Positions 37,793 to 50,956 are shown, counted from the first letter of the stretch. The stretch is DNA of 64,000 nt from Hoeflea prorocentri (GCF_027944115.1 NZ_JAPJZI010000001.1:1426001-1490000), one strand, 5' to 3'. Notes: a model not told the origin generated them from the sequence alone. Program-made: numbers and translations.

Positions 37793-39130
37793 ATGCGCCT
37801 CTCCCGCTTTTTCCTGCCCATTCTCAAAGAGAACCCCAAAGAGGCCGAGATCGTCTCGCACCGGCTGATGCTTCGCGCCGGAATGATCCGCCAGCAATCG
37901 GCGGGTATCTATTCCTGGCTGCCGCTTGGAAAACGGGTGCTTGAAAAGGTTAACGATATCATTCGGGATGAGCAGAACCGCGCCGGTGCGATTGAAATTC
38001 TTATGCCGACTATTCAATCGGCCGAGCTGTGGCAGGAGAGCGGGCGCTACGACGATTACGGGCGGGAGATGCTTCGCATTGCGGATCGTCAGGAGCGGCC
38101 CATGCTCTACGGTCCGACCAATGAAGAAATGGTCACCGACATCTTCCGCAGCTATGTGCGCTCCTACAAGGATCTGCCGCTAAACCTTTATCATATCCAG
38201 TTGAAGTTCCGGGACGAGATCCGTCCGCGTTTCGGCACGATGCGTTCGCGCGAATTCCTGATGAAGGATGCCTATTCCTTCGACATCGATCAGGATGCTG
38301 CCCGCCACGCCTATAACAAGATGTTCGTTGCCTATTTGCGCACGTTTGCCCGCATGGGCATATCCGTTGTGCCGATGCGCGCCGATACCGGGCCTATCGG
38401 CGGCGATTTGAGCCACGAGTTCATCATTCTTGCCGATACGGGTGAATCGGAAGTCTTTTGTCATCGGGATTATCTGGATTTCGAGGTCCCCGGAGCGGAC
38501 ACGGATTTTGATGATGTTGCCGGATTGCAGGGTATTGTCGACAAGTGGACATCGCTCTACGCCGCGACATCGGAAATGCACGATGAAAAGGAATTTGCGC
38601 GGGTCGAGGACGGTGCGCGGCTTTCCGCGCGCGGCATTGAGGTCGGGCATATCTTTTATTTCGGAACCAAGTATTCTGAACCGATGGGTGCGAAGGTCAT
38701 GGGGCCTGACGGAAAGGAACATCCGGTCCATATGGGGTCCTACGGCATCGGTCCAACACGTGTGGTGCCGGCCATTATCGAAGCGTCCCATGACGATGCC
38801 GGTATTATCTGGCCTGAGAGTGTTGCGCCTTTTGATCTTTCGATCATCAACATGAAAGCCGGCGATGAAGCCTGCGACGGAGCGGGCGACACGCTTTACG
38901 ACGCGCTGACCGGGGCAGGCCGTGATGTTCTTTACGATGATCGCGATGAGCGGGCGGGAGCCAAGTTTGCGACGGCCGATCTGATCGGCGTTCCGTGGCA
39001 GATCGTTGTCGGTCCGCGGTCAATCGCCAATGGCGAAGTCGAGGTCAAGAACCGACGGACCGGCGGTCGTGAAAATCTCACTGTTGAAGCGGCGATCAAC
39101 CGTTTCTCCTCTGGCGACGATCAAGGATGA
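37793..39130 (+). CDS. proS: Prolyl-tRNA synthetase (short alphaproteobacterial type)
   Basis: A 445-residue class II synthetase. Motif 1 to 3 regions are visible ([18 protein letters not shown], the [25 protein letters not shown] span, and [16 protein letters not shown]), with a C-terminal anticodon-binding domain. It is about 130 residues shorter than E. coli ProS because the cis-editing insertion between motifs 2 and 3 is absent, the norm in Alphaproteobacteria and mitochondria. It begins a unit with lolC and lolD, overlapping lolC by 4 nt. Confidence 0.95.
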   Translation: MRLSRFFLPILKENPKEAEIVSHRLMLRAGMIRQQSAGIYSWLPLGKRVLEKVNDIIRDEQNRAGAIEILMPTIQSAELWQESGRYDDYGREMLRIADRQERPMLYGPTNEEMVTDIFRSYVRSYKDLPLNLYHIQLKFRDEIRPRFGTMRSREFLMKDAYSFDIDQDAARHAYNKMFVAYLRTFARMGISVVPMRADTGPIGGDLSHEFIILADTGESEVFCHRDYLDFEVPGADTDFDDVAGLQGIVDKWTSLYAATSEMHDEKEFARVEDGARLSARGIEVGHIFYFGTKYSEPMGAKVMGPDGKEHPVHMGSYGIGPTRVVPAIIEASHDDAGIIWPESVAPFDLSIINMKAGDEACDGAGDTLYDALTGAGRDVLYDDRDERAGAKFATADLIGVPWQIVVGPRSIANGEVEVKNRRTGGRENLTVEAAINRFSSGDDQG

Positions 39131-40437
39131 GCAACGACATAGTAGAAGCGCAAGCAACGACGAGAAGCGGTAAAAAACCGGCGTCAGGCCCGTTCTGCGC
39201 CTATGAGCGGATGATTGCCTGGCGGTATCTCCGTTCAAGGCGGCGCGAGGCCTTCATTTCCGTCATTGCCGGTTTCTCCTTTCTCGGCATCATGCTTGGC
39301 GTTGCAACGCTGATCATCGTCATGGCCGTGATGAACGGCTTCCGCGGCGAGTTGATCGACCGCATTCTTGGCGTTAACGGCCACATCATGGTTCAGCCGA
39401 TTGACGAGCCGTTCAATGACTATAATGCGCTGGCGGAAAAACTCGCAGCCGTTACGGGCGTCAGGGCTGCCATACCCATGATCGACGGGCAGGCACTTGT
39501 TTCGGGATATCGCGATGTCGGGACCGGCGCGCTGATACGCGGCATTCGCGCCGACGACCTTCCGAAGCTGGGTGGCGTGTCGGATAATATACTGTCCGGA
39601 GATCTTATCGGGTTCGCGGCAGGCGAGGGGCTATTGGTCGGTTCGCGTCTGGCGTCCAATCTCGGTCTCGGTGTCGGTGATACAATCAAGCTCATTTCCC
39701 CGGAGGGCGATGTCACTCCGCTTGGCGTAACGCCGCGCATCAAATCCTATCCGGTTTCGGGCATATTCGAGATCGGAATGTCGGAATATGACGCGTCGAT
39801 GATCTTCATGCCACTCGGCGAGTCCCAGCTCTATTTCAATTCGGACGGGCTGGTGCAGTCGATCGAGCTGTTTATTGACGACCCCGACAGTGTCGACGCG
39901 CTTCGTCCGCTGATTGAGGCTGCTGCCGGGCGGCAGGTCTATATCAGCGATTGGAGACAGCAGAACCGCACATTCTTTTCCGCCCTCGAGGTCGAGCGCA
40001 ATGTCATGTTCATGATCCTGACGCTGATCGTGCTGGTCGCCGCGCTCAATATCATTTCCGGCCTGATCATGCTGGTAAAGGACAAGGGGCACGACATTGC
40101 CATTCTTCGCACCATGGGTGCGACGTCCGGTGCGGTCTTGAGGATTTTCTTCATGACCGGCGCGGCCATCGGGGTGACAGGTACGCTGGCGGGCTTCCTG
40201 CTCGGTGTCATTGTCTGCTGGAACATTGAATCGATAAGGCAGTTCTTTTCCTGGCTATCGGGCACGACCCTTTTCGATCCGGAGCTCTATTTTCTCAGCC
40301 AGTTACCGGCGGATATGAATGCGGGCGAAACCGTTGCAGTGCTGATCATGGCGCTGGTGCTTTCGTTCCTGGCGACCCTTTTCCCTGCCTGGCGCGCCTC
40401 GCGGCTCGATCCGGTCGAAGCGCTGCGTTACGAGTAG
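39127..40437 (+). CDS. lolC: Lipoprotein-releasing ABC transporter permease (LolC/LolE type)
   Basis: A 436-residue inner-membrane permease with a first helix at [24 protein letters not shown] in segments, a large periplasmic MacB-like domain (about residues 65-290), and three C-terminal helices ending in [19 protein letters not shown], the FtsX-family signature. With LolD it extracts lipoproteins from the inner membrane for LolA. Only one permease gene is present, so the complex is probably a homodimer (LolF-like). Its start overlaps the proS stop. Confidence 0.9.
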   Translation: MSNDIVEAQATTRSGKKPASGPFCAYERMIAWRYLRSRRREAFISVIAGFSFLGIMLGVATLIIVMAVMNGFRGELIDRILGVNGHIMVQPIDEPFNDYNALAEKLAAVTGVRAAIPMIDGQALVSGYRDVGTGALIRGIRADDLPKLGGVSDNILSGDLIGFAAGEGLLVGSRLASNLGLGVGDTIKLISPEGDVTPLGVTPRIKSYPVSGIFEIGMSEYDASMIFMPLGESQLYFNSDGLVQSIELFIDDPDSVDALRPLIEAAAGRQVYISDWRQQNRTFFSALEVERNVMFMILTLIVLVAALNIISGLIMLVKDKGHDIAILRTMGATSGAVLRIFFMTGAAIGVTGTLAGFLLGVIVCWNIESIRQFFSWLSGTTLFDPELYFLSQLPADMNAGETVAVLIMALVLSFLATLFPAWRASRLDPVEALRYE

Positions 40438-40446
40438 GATGCGATA

Positions 40447-41130
40447 ATGAGCGGTGATGCGGTCCTTCGGATTGAGGGTGTGGAAAAAAACTACGAGCAG
40501 GGCGGCAATATCCTGTCGATCCTCAAGGGTGCGGACTTCACTTTGAATCGGGGTGAGACGGTTGCTTTGGTCGCGCCTTCGGGCGCCGGCAAATCGACAC
40601 TCCTTCACGTGGCCGGGCTACTGGAACATCCGACCGCAGGTGAAGTCTTTGTGGCCGGCAAGGCCTCCAGCGGGCTCGGCGATGACGCACGGACAGCCAT
40701 GCGCCTTTCCGATATCGGCTTCGTCTATCAGTTCCATCACCTGCTGCCCGAGTTCACGGCGCTTGAGAATGTCATGATGCCGCAAATGATCGCGGGGCTT
40801 TCGCATGCGGATGCGTCGGAACGGGCGCGTCAGTTGCTGGACTATATGCGGATCGGGCACCGCGCGGAACACAGGCCGGCCGAGTTGTCGGGCGGAGAAC
40901 AGCAGCGCGTGGCGATCGCGCGGTCTGTATCCAACGCGCCGCTGGTTCTCCTGGCTGATGAACCCACCGGCAATCTCGATCCGGTGACGGCGGGTTATGT
41001 GTTTGAAGCGCTGAATGCACTTGTGCGCCAGTCGGGCCTGGCTGCGCTGATTGCGACTCACAACCACGATATCGCTGCGATGATGGACCGGCGGGTGACG
41101 TTGGACGAAGGCAAGGTTGTCGAAACCTGA
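40447..41130 (+). CDS. lolD: Lipoprotein-releasing ABC transporter ATP-binding protein
   Basis: A 227-residue ABC ATPase. Walker A is APSGAGKST (the first Gly of the consensus is Ala), the signature [14 protein letters not shown], Walker [14 protein letters not shown] and the H-loop ATHNHD. It powers lipoprotein release with the permease gene 9 nt upstream. The next reading frame on this strand is the SOS-box peptide gene 210 nt downstream. Confidence 0.94.
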   Translation: MSGDAVLRIEGVEKNYEQGGNILSILKGADFTLNRGETVALVAPSGAGKSTLLHVAGLLEHPTAGEVFVAGKASSGLGDDARTAMRLSDIGFVYQFHHLLPEFTALENVMMPQMIAGLSHADASERARQLLDYMRIGHRAEHRPAELSGGEQQRVAIARSVSNAPLVLLADEPTGNLDPVTAGYVFEALNALVRQSGLAALIATHNHDIAAMMDRRVTLDEGKVVET

Positions 41131-41282
41131 GTGAGTCGCGGGCTTGGCTCACCAGAATTACTTCATGAAATGACTGCGGGTTTTCAGCGGATTTGTGCCG
41201 GTTTGCCGGCTTTGTCCGGTTAACGTTGCAGGCGCCATAGGCGATCCCGTTTACCGGTCCTTAATCACGATACGCTATTCGC

Positions 41283-41311
41283 TTGACTGCGGAACAAGAA
41301 AGGAACAAAAT
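41283..41311 (+). promoter_or_regulatory. SOS-regulated promoter with embedded LexA box
   Basis: TTGACT (41283-41288), a 17-nt spacer and CAAAAT (41306-41311) form a promoter. Inside the spacer at 41292-41306 is GAACAAGAAAGGAAC, a perfect GAAC-N7-GAAC direct repeat, the LexA binding site of Alphaproteobacteria. LexA bound here would block RNA polymerase, giving DNA-damage-induced expression of the 28-codon gene that starts 30 nt downstream. Confidence 0.75.
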
Positions 41312-41340
41312 ACAAACATAGACGGAATAAGGAGGAACAT

Positions 41341-41427
41341 ATGTTCGACTTTGCCAAAGACTGTGCTGCCCTTGCTTCCATGCTGTTGTTTGTAACCAGC
41401 CTGACAATCGTGTTCACATCGTTCTGA
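41341..41427 (+). CDS. SOS-inducible 28-residue membrane peptide, SidA-like in architecture
   Basis: A 28-codon reading frame starting MFDFAKDC. It has a strong ribosome binding site (AAGGAGG, 5 nt before the ATG) and a promoter containing a perfect LexA box. After the short charged N-terminus, residues 9 to 28 (AALASMLLF, then VTSLTIVFTSF) form one continuous hydrophobic helix, so the product should be a bitopic inner-membrane peptide. Caulobacter SidA, a 29-residue SOS-induced membrane peptide that blocks division through FtsW/FtsI/FtsN, is the obvious precedent. I infer a similar role from size, topology and regulation, not from residue identity. It lies between lolD and dnaE. Confidence 0.7.
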   Translation: MFDFAKDCAALASMLLFVTSLTIVFTSF

Positions 41428-41454
41428 AATGGGTGATCTTTATGCTGTGAAATT

Positions 41455-42606
41455 CTACCGCGCGATCCGCCGGTAGACGCGGTCCACACCATAGATGAGA
41501 AGCCCCGCCGCCAATCCCCAGAAAGCCGATCCGATACCGAACGCCGAAAGGCCGGAGGCGGTGACGGCGAAGGTGGCAACGGCGACGAAGCGGTCCTTTT
41601 CTTCAGCTAAGCCTGCGCCAAGTGAGGCCGCGAGGGCGCCGATGAGGGCTATGCTTGCAATCGTCGCAATAAGCGCTGAGGGAAAACTTGCAAACAATGC
41701 AACGAGCGAAGCGCCGAACAGTGCAATGATGACGTAGCCTGCGGCGTAGACCGGGCCGCACAACCAGCGCTTTTTCGGATCTGGGTGAGCATCGGGACCG
41801 GTGCATATGGATGCGGTTATGGCGGCGAGATTTGTCGTGTGTGCACCGAAACCGGCACTCGCAAGCGATGCCAGTCCCGTCACTGCCAGGACGGGGCGCG
41901 ACGGCGGTGTAAATCCCGATGCTTTCAAAACGGCAAAACCCGGCAGGTTCTGTGATGCCATGGTGACGAGATAGAGCGGCAGACCAAGCCCGATGAGCGT
42001 ATCGATCCTGAACTGTGGTGTGATCCACTCGAGGTTGGAGATGCGCAATCCCGGCGGCGGTTCGGCAAGTCCCAGCACATAGGTCAGGATGATCCCGCAC
42101 AGCAGGACAGACAAAACCGCCCAGATGGGTGAAAAGACCCGGATCAGGACGAAGAGAAGCAGAAGCGGCAGGACAAGCTCCGGGGCGGTCTTGAGATGCG
42201 TAAAGACGCCAAGGACGAAACTGAAGAGGATGCCGGCAAGCATAGCCGCGGCAACGGATGCCGGTATGCGTTCAATCAACGCCGCGAGCGGCCGGAAAGC
42301 GGCCGTCAGAAGCGTCAGCAGTGCAGCGAAGATGAACGCGCCGACAGCTGTTTCGATGCTTTCTCCGGTGGATTGTGCGATGAGCGCTGCGCCCGGTGTC
42401 GACCAGGCTGCGACGATCGGCATCTTGTAGCGCAGGCTGAGAATGAGTGTGATGGCAGCGGTCGCCAGGCAGATTGCCGCGATCCAGGACGATGTCTGTG
42501 CAGCATTGGCGCCGACTGCCGAGGCGGCGGCAAGAACAATTGCAACAGAACTTCCAAAGCCGACCAGCACGGCAACAAGTGCGGATATGACGATGGAAGC
42601 TGGCAT
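41455..42606 (-). CDS. BenE family transporter
   Basis: A 383-residue inner-membrane protein with about 12 helices, matching the benzoate/proton symporter family: WSTPGAALIAQS, the FRPLAALIERIPASVAAAMLAGIL span and GAHTTNLAAITASICTG. The start MPASIVISALVAV is preferred over a TTG 12 codons upstream. No benzoate catabolic genes are nearby, so the substrate is open. It lies on the opposite strand between the SOS peptide gene and dnaE, and its stop is 27 nt from the peptide's stop. A hairpin TCTACCG/CGGTAGA (41454-41477) at the convergence may help terminate both. Confidence 0.85.
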   Translation of the reverse strand: MPASIVISALVAVLVGFGSSVAIVLAAASAVGANAAQTSSWIAAICLATAAITLILSLRYKMPIVAAWSTPGAALIAQSTGESIETAVGAFIFAALLTLLTAAFRPLAALIERIPASVAAAMLAGILFSFVLGVFTHLKTAPELVLPLLLLFVLIRVFSPIWAVLSVLLCGIILTYVLGLAEPPPGLRISNLEWITPQFRIDTLIGLGLPLYLVTMASQNLPGFAVLKASGFTPPSRPVLAVTGLASLASAGFGAHTTNLAAITASICTGPDAHPDPKKRWLCGPVYAAGYVIIALFGASLVALFASFPSALIATIASIALIGALAASLGAGLAEEKDRFVAVATFAVTASGLSAFGIGSAFWGLAAGLLIYGVDRVYRRIAR

Positions 42607-42807
42607 GGAATCATCCCCGGTGTGCCGGGAGGCTACCGCCAATTGCAGCGTTTTGCCAGCATGTGGTCAACCGGGTTGCCGTCAGGAAGGGCACCGTTTT
42701 GTGTGTGGATTGCAGGGTTCCCGAGCACACAGCCGCGCGTTTGCTGATAGGATTGGCGCTTGAATTGGAATCGGACTGGTTACGGCGCGTAAAGAGGCGG
42801 CAGGTTT

Positions 42808-46299
<3,492 letters not shown>

Positions 46300-46314
46300 T
46301 TTTCGAAAGGGCGC

Positions 46315-47667
46315 TCAGCCTGCTTCGCTGTCACCCTTTTCCGGATCAACGGCATCCATGTCGCGCTGCGGACGGGCGCGTTCGTTCTTGCCGAACGTAT
46401 AGCCTGTCTCGACCGCGTGGCGGCCGAACCGGTCGCGGACCTTGTCGATGGCGCGCTCGGCGACGGCCCTCTTTGCCGCATCGGTATCCACCAGATCCGG
46501 CGGATCGGCGAGATCTGCATTCGTCAGGTCGGAGACGCCGATGCCGAGCAGCCGGTATTTTGTCCCGTCCAGTTCACGCTCAAGCAAGGACAGGCCGGTA
46601 TGAAAGATGCGGTCCGCCAGGCAGGTCGGGTCCTCAAGACGCCGGTTGCGTGTGCGGATTTTGAAGTCTGTGGTTTTCAGCTTCAAAACGACTGTGTGAC
46701 CGGCGATATCGTTTTTCTTCAGCCGGCGCGCCACCTTTTCCGATAAAGAACGCAGCACTGCGGCCAGTGTGTCCCGGTCCGCGTGATCGCTGTTAAAGGT
46801 GGTTTCAGCCGACACGCTCTTGGCGCTGTCGCGCGTGTGCACCTGCCGGGCATCCTGACCGCGCGACAGGCGGTAAAGGCGCTGACCGATGACGCCGTAA
46901 CGGCGCATGAGATCGCTTTCCTCCATCTCCTGCAGTTGTCCGATCATGGTGATTCCGTCCCGCTCCAGCGTCGCCGCGAAAGCCTTTCCGACGCCCCAGA
47001 TGGTCGTCACGGGCATGGACTTGAGAAAATCGACTGCCTCGGCTTCGCCGATGACGGAAAATCCACGCGGCTTTTCAAGATCCGAAGCAACCTTGGCGAG
47101 GAACTTGCAGTAGGACAGGCCGACGGAAACGGTGATGCCGATTTCTTCCTCGACGCGCTTGGCAAATGCCGCCAGAGTGCGGGCAGGCGGGTTACGGTGC
47201 AGCGCCTCGGTTCCGGCAAGTTCGAGAAATGCTTCATCGATGGAAATCGGCTGCACGAGCGGTGTCAGCTCCTGCATCATCTCGCGGACCTGACGGCCAA
47301 CGCGGCTGTACTTTTCCATATCGGGTTTGATCACGACGGCTTGCGGGCAGGCTTTCAGTGCCTTGAACATCGGCATGGCTGACCGGACGCCATGGATGCG
47401 GGCAAGATAGCAGGCCGTCGAGACAACGCCGCGCCTTCCGCCGCCTATGATCACAGGTTTGTCGGCAAGCTCCGGATTGTCGCGTTTTTCGACCGTTGCG
47501 TAAAAGGCATCGCAGTCGATATGGGCAACGGTCAGATCATAAAGTTCCCGGTGATGCAAAACACGGGGGCTGCCGCAATGAACACAGCGGTGCTCCGGAA
47601 CCTCCTGATAGGTCAGGCAGTCACGGCAAAAGCCGGTATTCGGATCCTGTTTGCTGATCCGCATCAT
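46315..47667 (-). CDS. dinB: DNA polymerase IV with N-terminal cysteine cluster
   Basis: A 450-residue Y-family translesion polymerase. The catalytic residues lie in [19 protein letters not shown] and [11 protein letters not shown], with the little-finger domain near [15 protein letters not shown]. Before the polymerase core there is a 30-residue zinc-knuckle-like segment with Cys14, Cys17, Cys28 and Cys31 (FCRDC, RCVHC), which E. coli DinB lacks. A perfect LexA box lies 13 nt upstream of the start codon, so it should be SOS-induced. Two adjacent ATG codons can serve as start. Confidence 0.94.
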   Translation of the reverse strand: MMRISKQDPNTGFCRDCLTYQEVPEHRCVHCGSPRVLHHRELYDLTVAHIDCDAFYATVEKRDNPELADKPVIIGGGRRGVVSTACYLARIHGVRSAMPMFKALKACPQAVVIKPDMEKYSRVGRQVREMMQELTPLVQPISIDEAFLELAGTEALHRNPPARTLAAFAKRVEEEIGITVSVGLSYCKFLAKVASDLEKPRGFSVIGEAEAVDFLKSMPVTTIWGVGKAFAATLERDGITMIGQLQEMEESDLMRRYGVIGQRLYRLSRGQDARQVHTRDSAKSVSAETTFNSDHADRDTLAAVLRSLSEKVARRLKKNDIAGHTVVLKLKTTDFKIRTRNRRLEDPTCLADRIFHTGLSLLERELDGTKYRLLGIGVSDLTNADLADPPDLVDTDAAKRAVAERAIDKVRDRFGRHAVETGYTFGKNERARPQRDMDAVDPEKGDSEAG

Positions 47668-47679
47668 GCCACCACACTA

Positions 47680-47694
47680 GAACAAAGATCGAAC
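47680..47694 (-). promoter_or_regulatory. LexA box of dinB
   Basis: GAACAAAGATCGAAC is a perfect GAAC-N7-GAAC site (GTTC-N7-GTTC in the direction of the gene), 13 to 27 nt before the dinB start. It overlaps a likely -10 (CTAGTG), so LexA would occlude the promoter. Confidence 0.8.
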
Positions 47695-47725
47695 ACATAC
47701 GGTTTACGCCTCGGCCGCGGCCCGA

Positions 47726-48376
47726 TCAAGTATCCAATTCTAGACGTATGATTTCCTCGATATGCGGCCAATCGCTCGCGACGATAATGTCATCGCCGGG
47801 GTCGGGCGCCATCGAGCGGAAAACATCGTTGCTCATATACTGGATCGCCGTAGCGAAAGGTGCGTGTTTTCTGACCGAATGCAGATTGAAGATCAGGTCG
47901 TCGATGAACACGAGGGGATGATCACGGCCGCTGTGAATCCGGTTCAGAACCGGTCCCTTATCACCTTCGAGGGCGATGAGGGGGTAGTTCAGTCCGTGAC
48001 GGTCAAGGAGTGAACGCCGCACCTCGTAGTGACGTGTCGGCATTGAGGTCAGAAAGACGATGTCGGCGTGGTCGGCAAGGCTGGCAAGGACTTTGCCCGA
48101 GCCGGCAGCTGGTGTCTGCCAGTCCATTTGTTCGGCAAAAAAACTGTCAAGCATCAGGTTTACCGTTTCGCTGGAGGCCTCCTGATGCCGGTCCAGCGAA
48201 ACAATGTTGCCGGTCAGCCGGAACGACCGGGGAAGCAGTTCATAACCGTTCGCCCGCAAATAGGCTGAAAACGGATTCAGAAACTCAAGCGCCACCTCGT
48301 CGACGTCGCACACGATCAACGGCCTCTCGCTGAGGCTTATTTCGTCGTGCCCGATAACGTCAGAATTCTCGGTCAT
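47726..48376 (-). CDS. HAD superfamily hydrolase-like protein
   Basis: A 216-residue cytosolic protein with the four HAD motifs: IVCDVDEVALEF (motif I, DxD), VFLTSMPTRHY (motif II Thr/Ser), ALEGDKGPVLNR (motif III Lys) and LVFIDDLIFNL (motif IV DD). All catalytic positions are intact, so phosphatase activity is likely, but the substrate is not known. Its start overlaps the stop of the upstream DUF3572 gene by 4 nt. Its stop lies just beyond the dinB LexA box, so readthrough could add SOS-independent dinB transcription. Confidence 0.75.
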   Translation of the reverse strand: MTENSDVIGHDEISLSERPLIVCDVDEVALEFLNPFSAYLRANGYELLPRSFRLTGNIVSLDRHQEASSETVNLMLDSFFAEQMDWQTPAAGSGKVLASLADHADIVFLTSMPTRHYEVRRSLLDRHGLNYPLIALEGDKGPVLNRIHSGRDHPLVFIDDLIFNLHSVRKHAPFATAIQYMSNDVFRSMAPDPGDDIIVASDWPHIEEIIRLELDT

Positions 48377-48678
48377 ATGCTTGTTTCATAATGCGAATCG
48401 CCACCCAGTGCCCGCCATGCAGAGGCCACGGTTTCCGGCTCGATGCCGCGCGCTTCACAATAGGCAAGCAAGCTTGGTTCGTGGGCGGTCAGGAATCCGA
48501 CCACACCGGCCAGAAAGCCAGGTTCATTGGCGGCCTCGCGCAGATTTTCGACGCTGAGGCCGGAAATTGCCAGAAAACGGTTCATCATGTCGTCATCCGA
48601 GGCAATCCATGACAGGATGTCGACGGCCAGCATCTGTGTTTTATCGTTCGTTTCGGAATTGCTTTGATTTGCTTTCAC
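48373..48678 (-). CDS. DUF3572 family protein
   Basis: A 101-residue alpha-helical protein with AVDILSWIASDDDMMNRFLAISGL and VASAWRALGGDSH, the usual DUF3572 pattern in Rhizobiales. There is no signal peptide or membrane helix. It is divergent from divK across 122 nt and coupled to the HAD gene by a 4-nt overlap. I recall DUF3572 genes next to divK in other rhizobia; function is unknown. Confidence 0.85.
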   Translation of the reverse strand: MKANQSNSETNDKTQMLAVDILSWIASDDDMMNRFLAISGLSVENLREAANEPGFLAGVVGFLTAHEPSLLAYCEARGIEPETVASAWRALGGDSHYETSI

Positions 48679-48800
48679 GAAATTTGCTTTTCCTCAACCA
48701 AATTGGACTAGTCTGTTCTCGAGCTATGGGAGACTCGACCTGCCGGAAGCATAATCGTTGCCGGCGGTAGGGCAAGTTAGAACGGGGCTGGGTACGGCAA

Positions 48801-49172
48801 ATGCCGAAACGGGTTATGATCGTGGAAGACAATGAGCTTAACATGAAGCTCTTTCGTGATCTCATCGAAGCATCGGGATATGAAACCGTCCAGACCCGCA
48901 ATGGGCTGGAGGCGATGGAACTAGCACGCCAGCACAAACCCGACCTCATCCTCATGGACATTCAGTTGCCGGAGGTCTCGGGTCTGGAGATCACCAAAAG
49001 GCTGAAAGCCGACGACGAACTGCATACTATTCCGGTCATCGCAGTCACGGCATTTGCCATGAAGGGTGATGAGGAGCGGATACGACAGGGTGGCTGCGAG
49101 GCTTATATGTCCAAGCCGATATCGGTGCCCAAATTTGTCGAAACGATAAAGAACTATCTGGGCGACGGATAA
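48801..49172 (+). CDS. divK: Single-domain response regulator DivK
   Basis: A 123-residue receiver domain with no output domain. The acidic pocket is VEDNE, phospho-acceptor Asp53 in LILMDIQLP, and the Thr and Lys are in [10 protein letters not shown] and YMSKPISV. Phosphorylated DivK controls DivJ, PleC and DivL and thereby CtrA activity in asymmetric division. It is followed 20 nt later by pleD, as in Caulobacter and rhizobia. I see no clear CtrA site (TTAA-N7-TTAA) in the 122-nt upstream region. Confidence 0.96.
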   Translation: MPKRVMIVEDNELNMKLFRDLIEASGYETVQTRNGLEAMELARQHKPDLILMDIQLPEVSGLEITKRLKADDELHTIPVIAVTAFAMKGDEERIRQGGCEAYMSKPISVPKFVETIKNYLGDG

Positions 49173-49192
49173 ACCACCGAGGAAAAGATAAT

Positions 49193-50563
49193 ATGACTGC
49201 CCGCATATTGGTCGTTGATGATATTCCAGCAAACGTAAAACTGTTGGAAGCGCGGCTTCTGGCCGAGTATTTCGATGTTGTTTCGGCCACCAATGGTGAG
49301 GACGCCCTGGCGATTTGCAACGAGGGCAACATCGATCTCGTGCTTCTGGACATCATGATGCCAGGCATGGATGGATTTGAAGTCTGCGAAAGGCTGAAAT
49401 CCAACAGTGCGACGACCCATATTCCCGTAGTCATCGTGACAGCGCTGGATCAACCATCCGACCGGGTGCGCGGCCTGCGGGCCGGAGCAGATGACTTTCT
49501 TACAAAACCGGTGAACGACCTGCAGCTTCTTGCCAGGGTCAAAAGCCTGGTGCGTCTTAAAGCGCTGACCGACGAGTTGCGTATCCGGGCCCAGGCAGCA
49601 CAGGATATCGGTCTTGAAACTCTGCTTGGCAACCGGGCAATTGATGATGTGCGGGGCAAGGCACTGCTGGTCGATCAGCGGAAGAATTCACAGGACCGGA
49701 TTATTCAGATTCTGCGCAAAAGCGCTGATCTCAAGGTCCTGTCGGACCCTCAGGCCGCATTGTTCGACGCGGCTGAAAACGGTTATGAGCTCATAATGGT
49801 GAGCACGAATTTCAGCGATTACGATCCTCTGCGCCTTTGCTCACAACTGCGTTCGCTGGACCGGACACGGTTTATCCCGATCCTTCTCGTATGTGAACAG
49901 GGTGAAGAGACAATCATCAATCGGGCGCTGGAGCTTGGCGTCAATGATTATATTATCCGGCCGCTTGATCCGAACGAGCTGATTGCCAGGTGCAATACCC
50001 AGTTCCGCCGTAAGCGATACAATGATTACCTGCGGTCCAGCGTTCAGCATTCCATCGAGCTGGCGGTTACCGATCCACTGACCGGACTTTACAATCGCCG
50101 GTATCTTGATTCCCACATGCAGATTCTGGTTGAACGCTCCATTGCGCGCGACCGGGTTTTGTCAGTGCTGGCAATTGACCTCGACCGTTTCAAGGCTGTC
50201 AACGACACGCATGGGCACGATGTTGGCGATGAGGTGCTGCGGGAGTTCGCCAATCGTGTCCGCAAGGCTATCAGAGGCATAGATCTGGCCTGCCGTCAGG
50301 GTGGCGAGGAGTTTATTATCGTATTACCCGATACCGATGGACCGGTTGCCGAATCAATTGCCGAAAGGCTGCGCGGCGAAATAGCCGACGTTCCTTTTGT
50401 CATCGGATCTGACGGGCTGGAGCTTTCAATCACCGCTTCTGTTGGAGTTGTGACACTCTCGAGTGCGGGCGAATCACCAGAAGTCCTTTTGAAACGGGCA
50501 GATAAAGCTCTGTTTGAGGCCAAGGCGAAGGGCAGAAACCGGGTTGTGGCCATAGCAGCCTAG
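49193..50563 (+). CDS. pleD: Diguanylate cyclase response regulator PleD
   Basis: A 456-residue protein with two receiver domains and a GGDEF domain. The first receiver carries Asp53 (LVLLDIMMPG), as in Caulobacter PleD. The second (about 150-275) has lost its acceptor (LIMVSTNF) and serves as dimer adaptor. The cyclase motif is GGEEF, with the inhibitory I-site RGID five residues before it. It makes c-di-GMP after phosphorylation and localises to a cell pole in Caulobacter. It is the last gene of the divK-pleD unit. Confidence 0.96.
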   Translation: MTARILVVDDIPANVKLLEARLLAEYFDVVSATNGEDALAICNEGNIDLVLLDIMMPGMDGFEVCERLKSNSATTHIPVVIVTALDQPSDRVRGLRAGADDFLTKPVNDLQLLARVKSLVRLKALTDELRIRAQAAQDIGLETLLGNRAIDDVRGKALLVDQRKNSQDRIIQILRKSADLKVLSDPQAALFDAAENGYELIMVSTNFSDYDPLRLCSQLRSLDRTRFIPILLVCEQGEETIINRALELGVNDYIIRPLDPNELIARCNTQFRRKRYNDYLRSSVQHSIELAVTDPLTGLYNRRYLDSHMQILVERSIARDRVLSVLAIDLDRFKAVNDTHGHDVGDEVLREFANRVRKAIRGIDLACRQGGEEFIIVLPDTDGPVAESIAERLRGEIADVPFVIGSDGLELSITASVGVVTLSSAGESPEVLLKRADKALFEAKAKGRNRVVAIAA

Positions 50564-50769
50564 TTGCAGGGGTTTTTGAGGCCCGCGGACCTGTTTATGC
50601 ACCGTCTTGATGGCAAATCAGCGCTTCGCGCCACAAAAGTCTGATTCTTAACAAATATCACAGATTCGGTATTTGCGGCCGTTTACCATGACATCAATTG
50701 CGTCGGCAAAACGGTTAAGAAATCGTTGATTTTTTTGTTATGATGGGCAAATGTTGTGGATAGGGGTAA

Positions 50770-50956
50770 GTGCAGGCGGATTGCCGCTCTGAACTATTAC
50801 CCAAGAAATCGTCTACCCCATGGTGCTCAGGTCCGCCGCATCTCCTGGGTCGTGGGGTCGGCTGGTCGGCGCCGGAAATGTGGCCTCCTCGTACCGCAAC
50901 CTGTGCTGACCAGCCCCCAATAAAAAAGGCCGCTTCAAAATGAAGCGGCCTTTTTT
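50770..50956 (+). ncRNA. Candidate structured RNA between pleD and rpmG
   Basis: The 408-nt gap after pleD has no credible reading frame. A promoter-like TTGTTA-N17-GGATAG (50735-50763) is followed by about 185 nt of strong structure: ACCCCA/TGGGGT (50815-50858) enclosing CTCAGG/CCTGGG (50826-50849), then GGCTGGTC/GACCAGCC (50860-50915), and a terminator with a 10-bp stem and six T (50922-50956). GTGCAGG near 50770 can also pair with CCTGTGC near 50903, giving a closed rod with a terminal hairpin that recalls 6S RNA. I do not recognise the family by sequence. Confidence 0.5.
50922..50956. terminator. Bidirectional terminator between the RNA candidate and rpmG
   Basis: Six A, GGCCGCTTCA, loop AAA, TGAAGCGGCC, six T. 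It is symmetrical and serves the plus-strand RNA candidate as well as the minus-strand rpmG message, whose stop codon is 15 nt away. Confidence 0.88.

Noticed and set aside
41195-41395. A 66-codon frame overlapping the SOS promoter and the small peptide gene
   Set aside because: It starts at a poor codon, runs through the LexA box and promoter and lacks a ribosome binding site; the 28-codon frame in another phase explains the region better.
48679-48800. CtrA binding site upstream of divK
   Set aside because: I looked for TTAA-N7-TTAA and found no acceptable match in the 122-nt gap.
50770-50956. SRP (4.5S) RNA in the pleD-rpmG gap
   Set aside because: The universal apical sequence GGTCAGGTCCGGAAGGAAGC is absent, although GCTCAGGTCC looks superficially similar.
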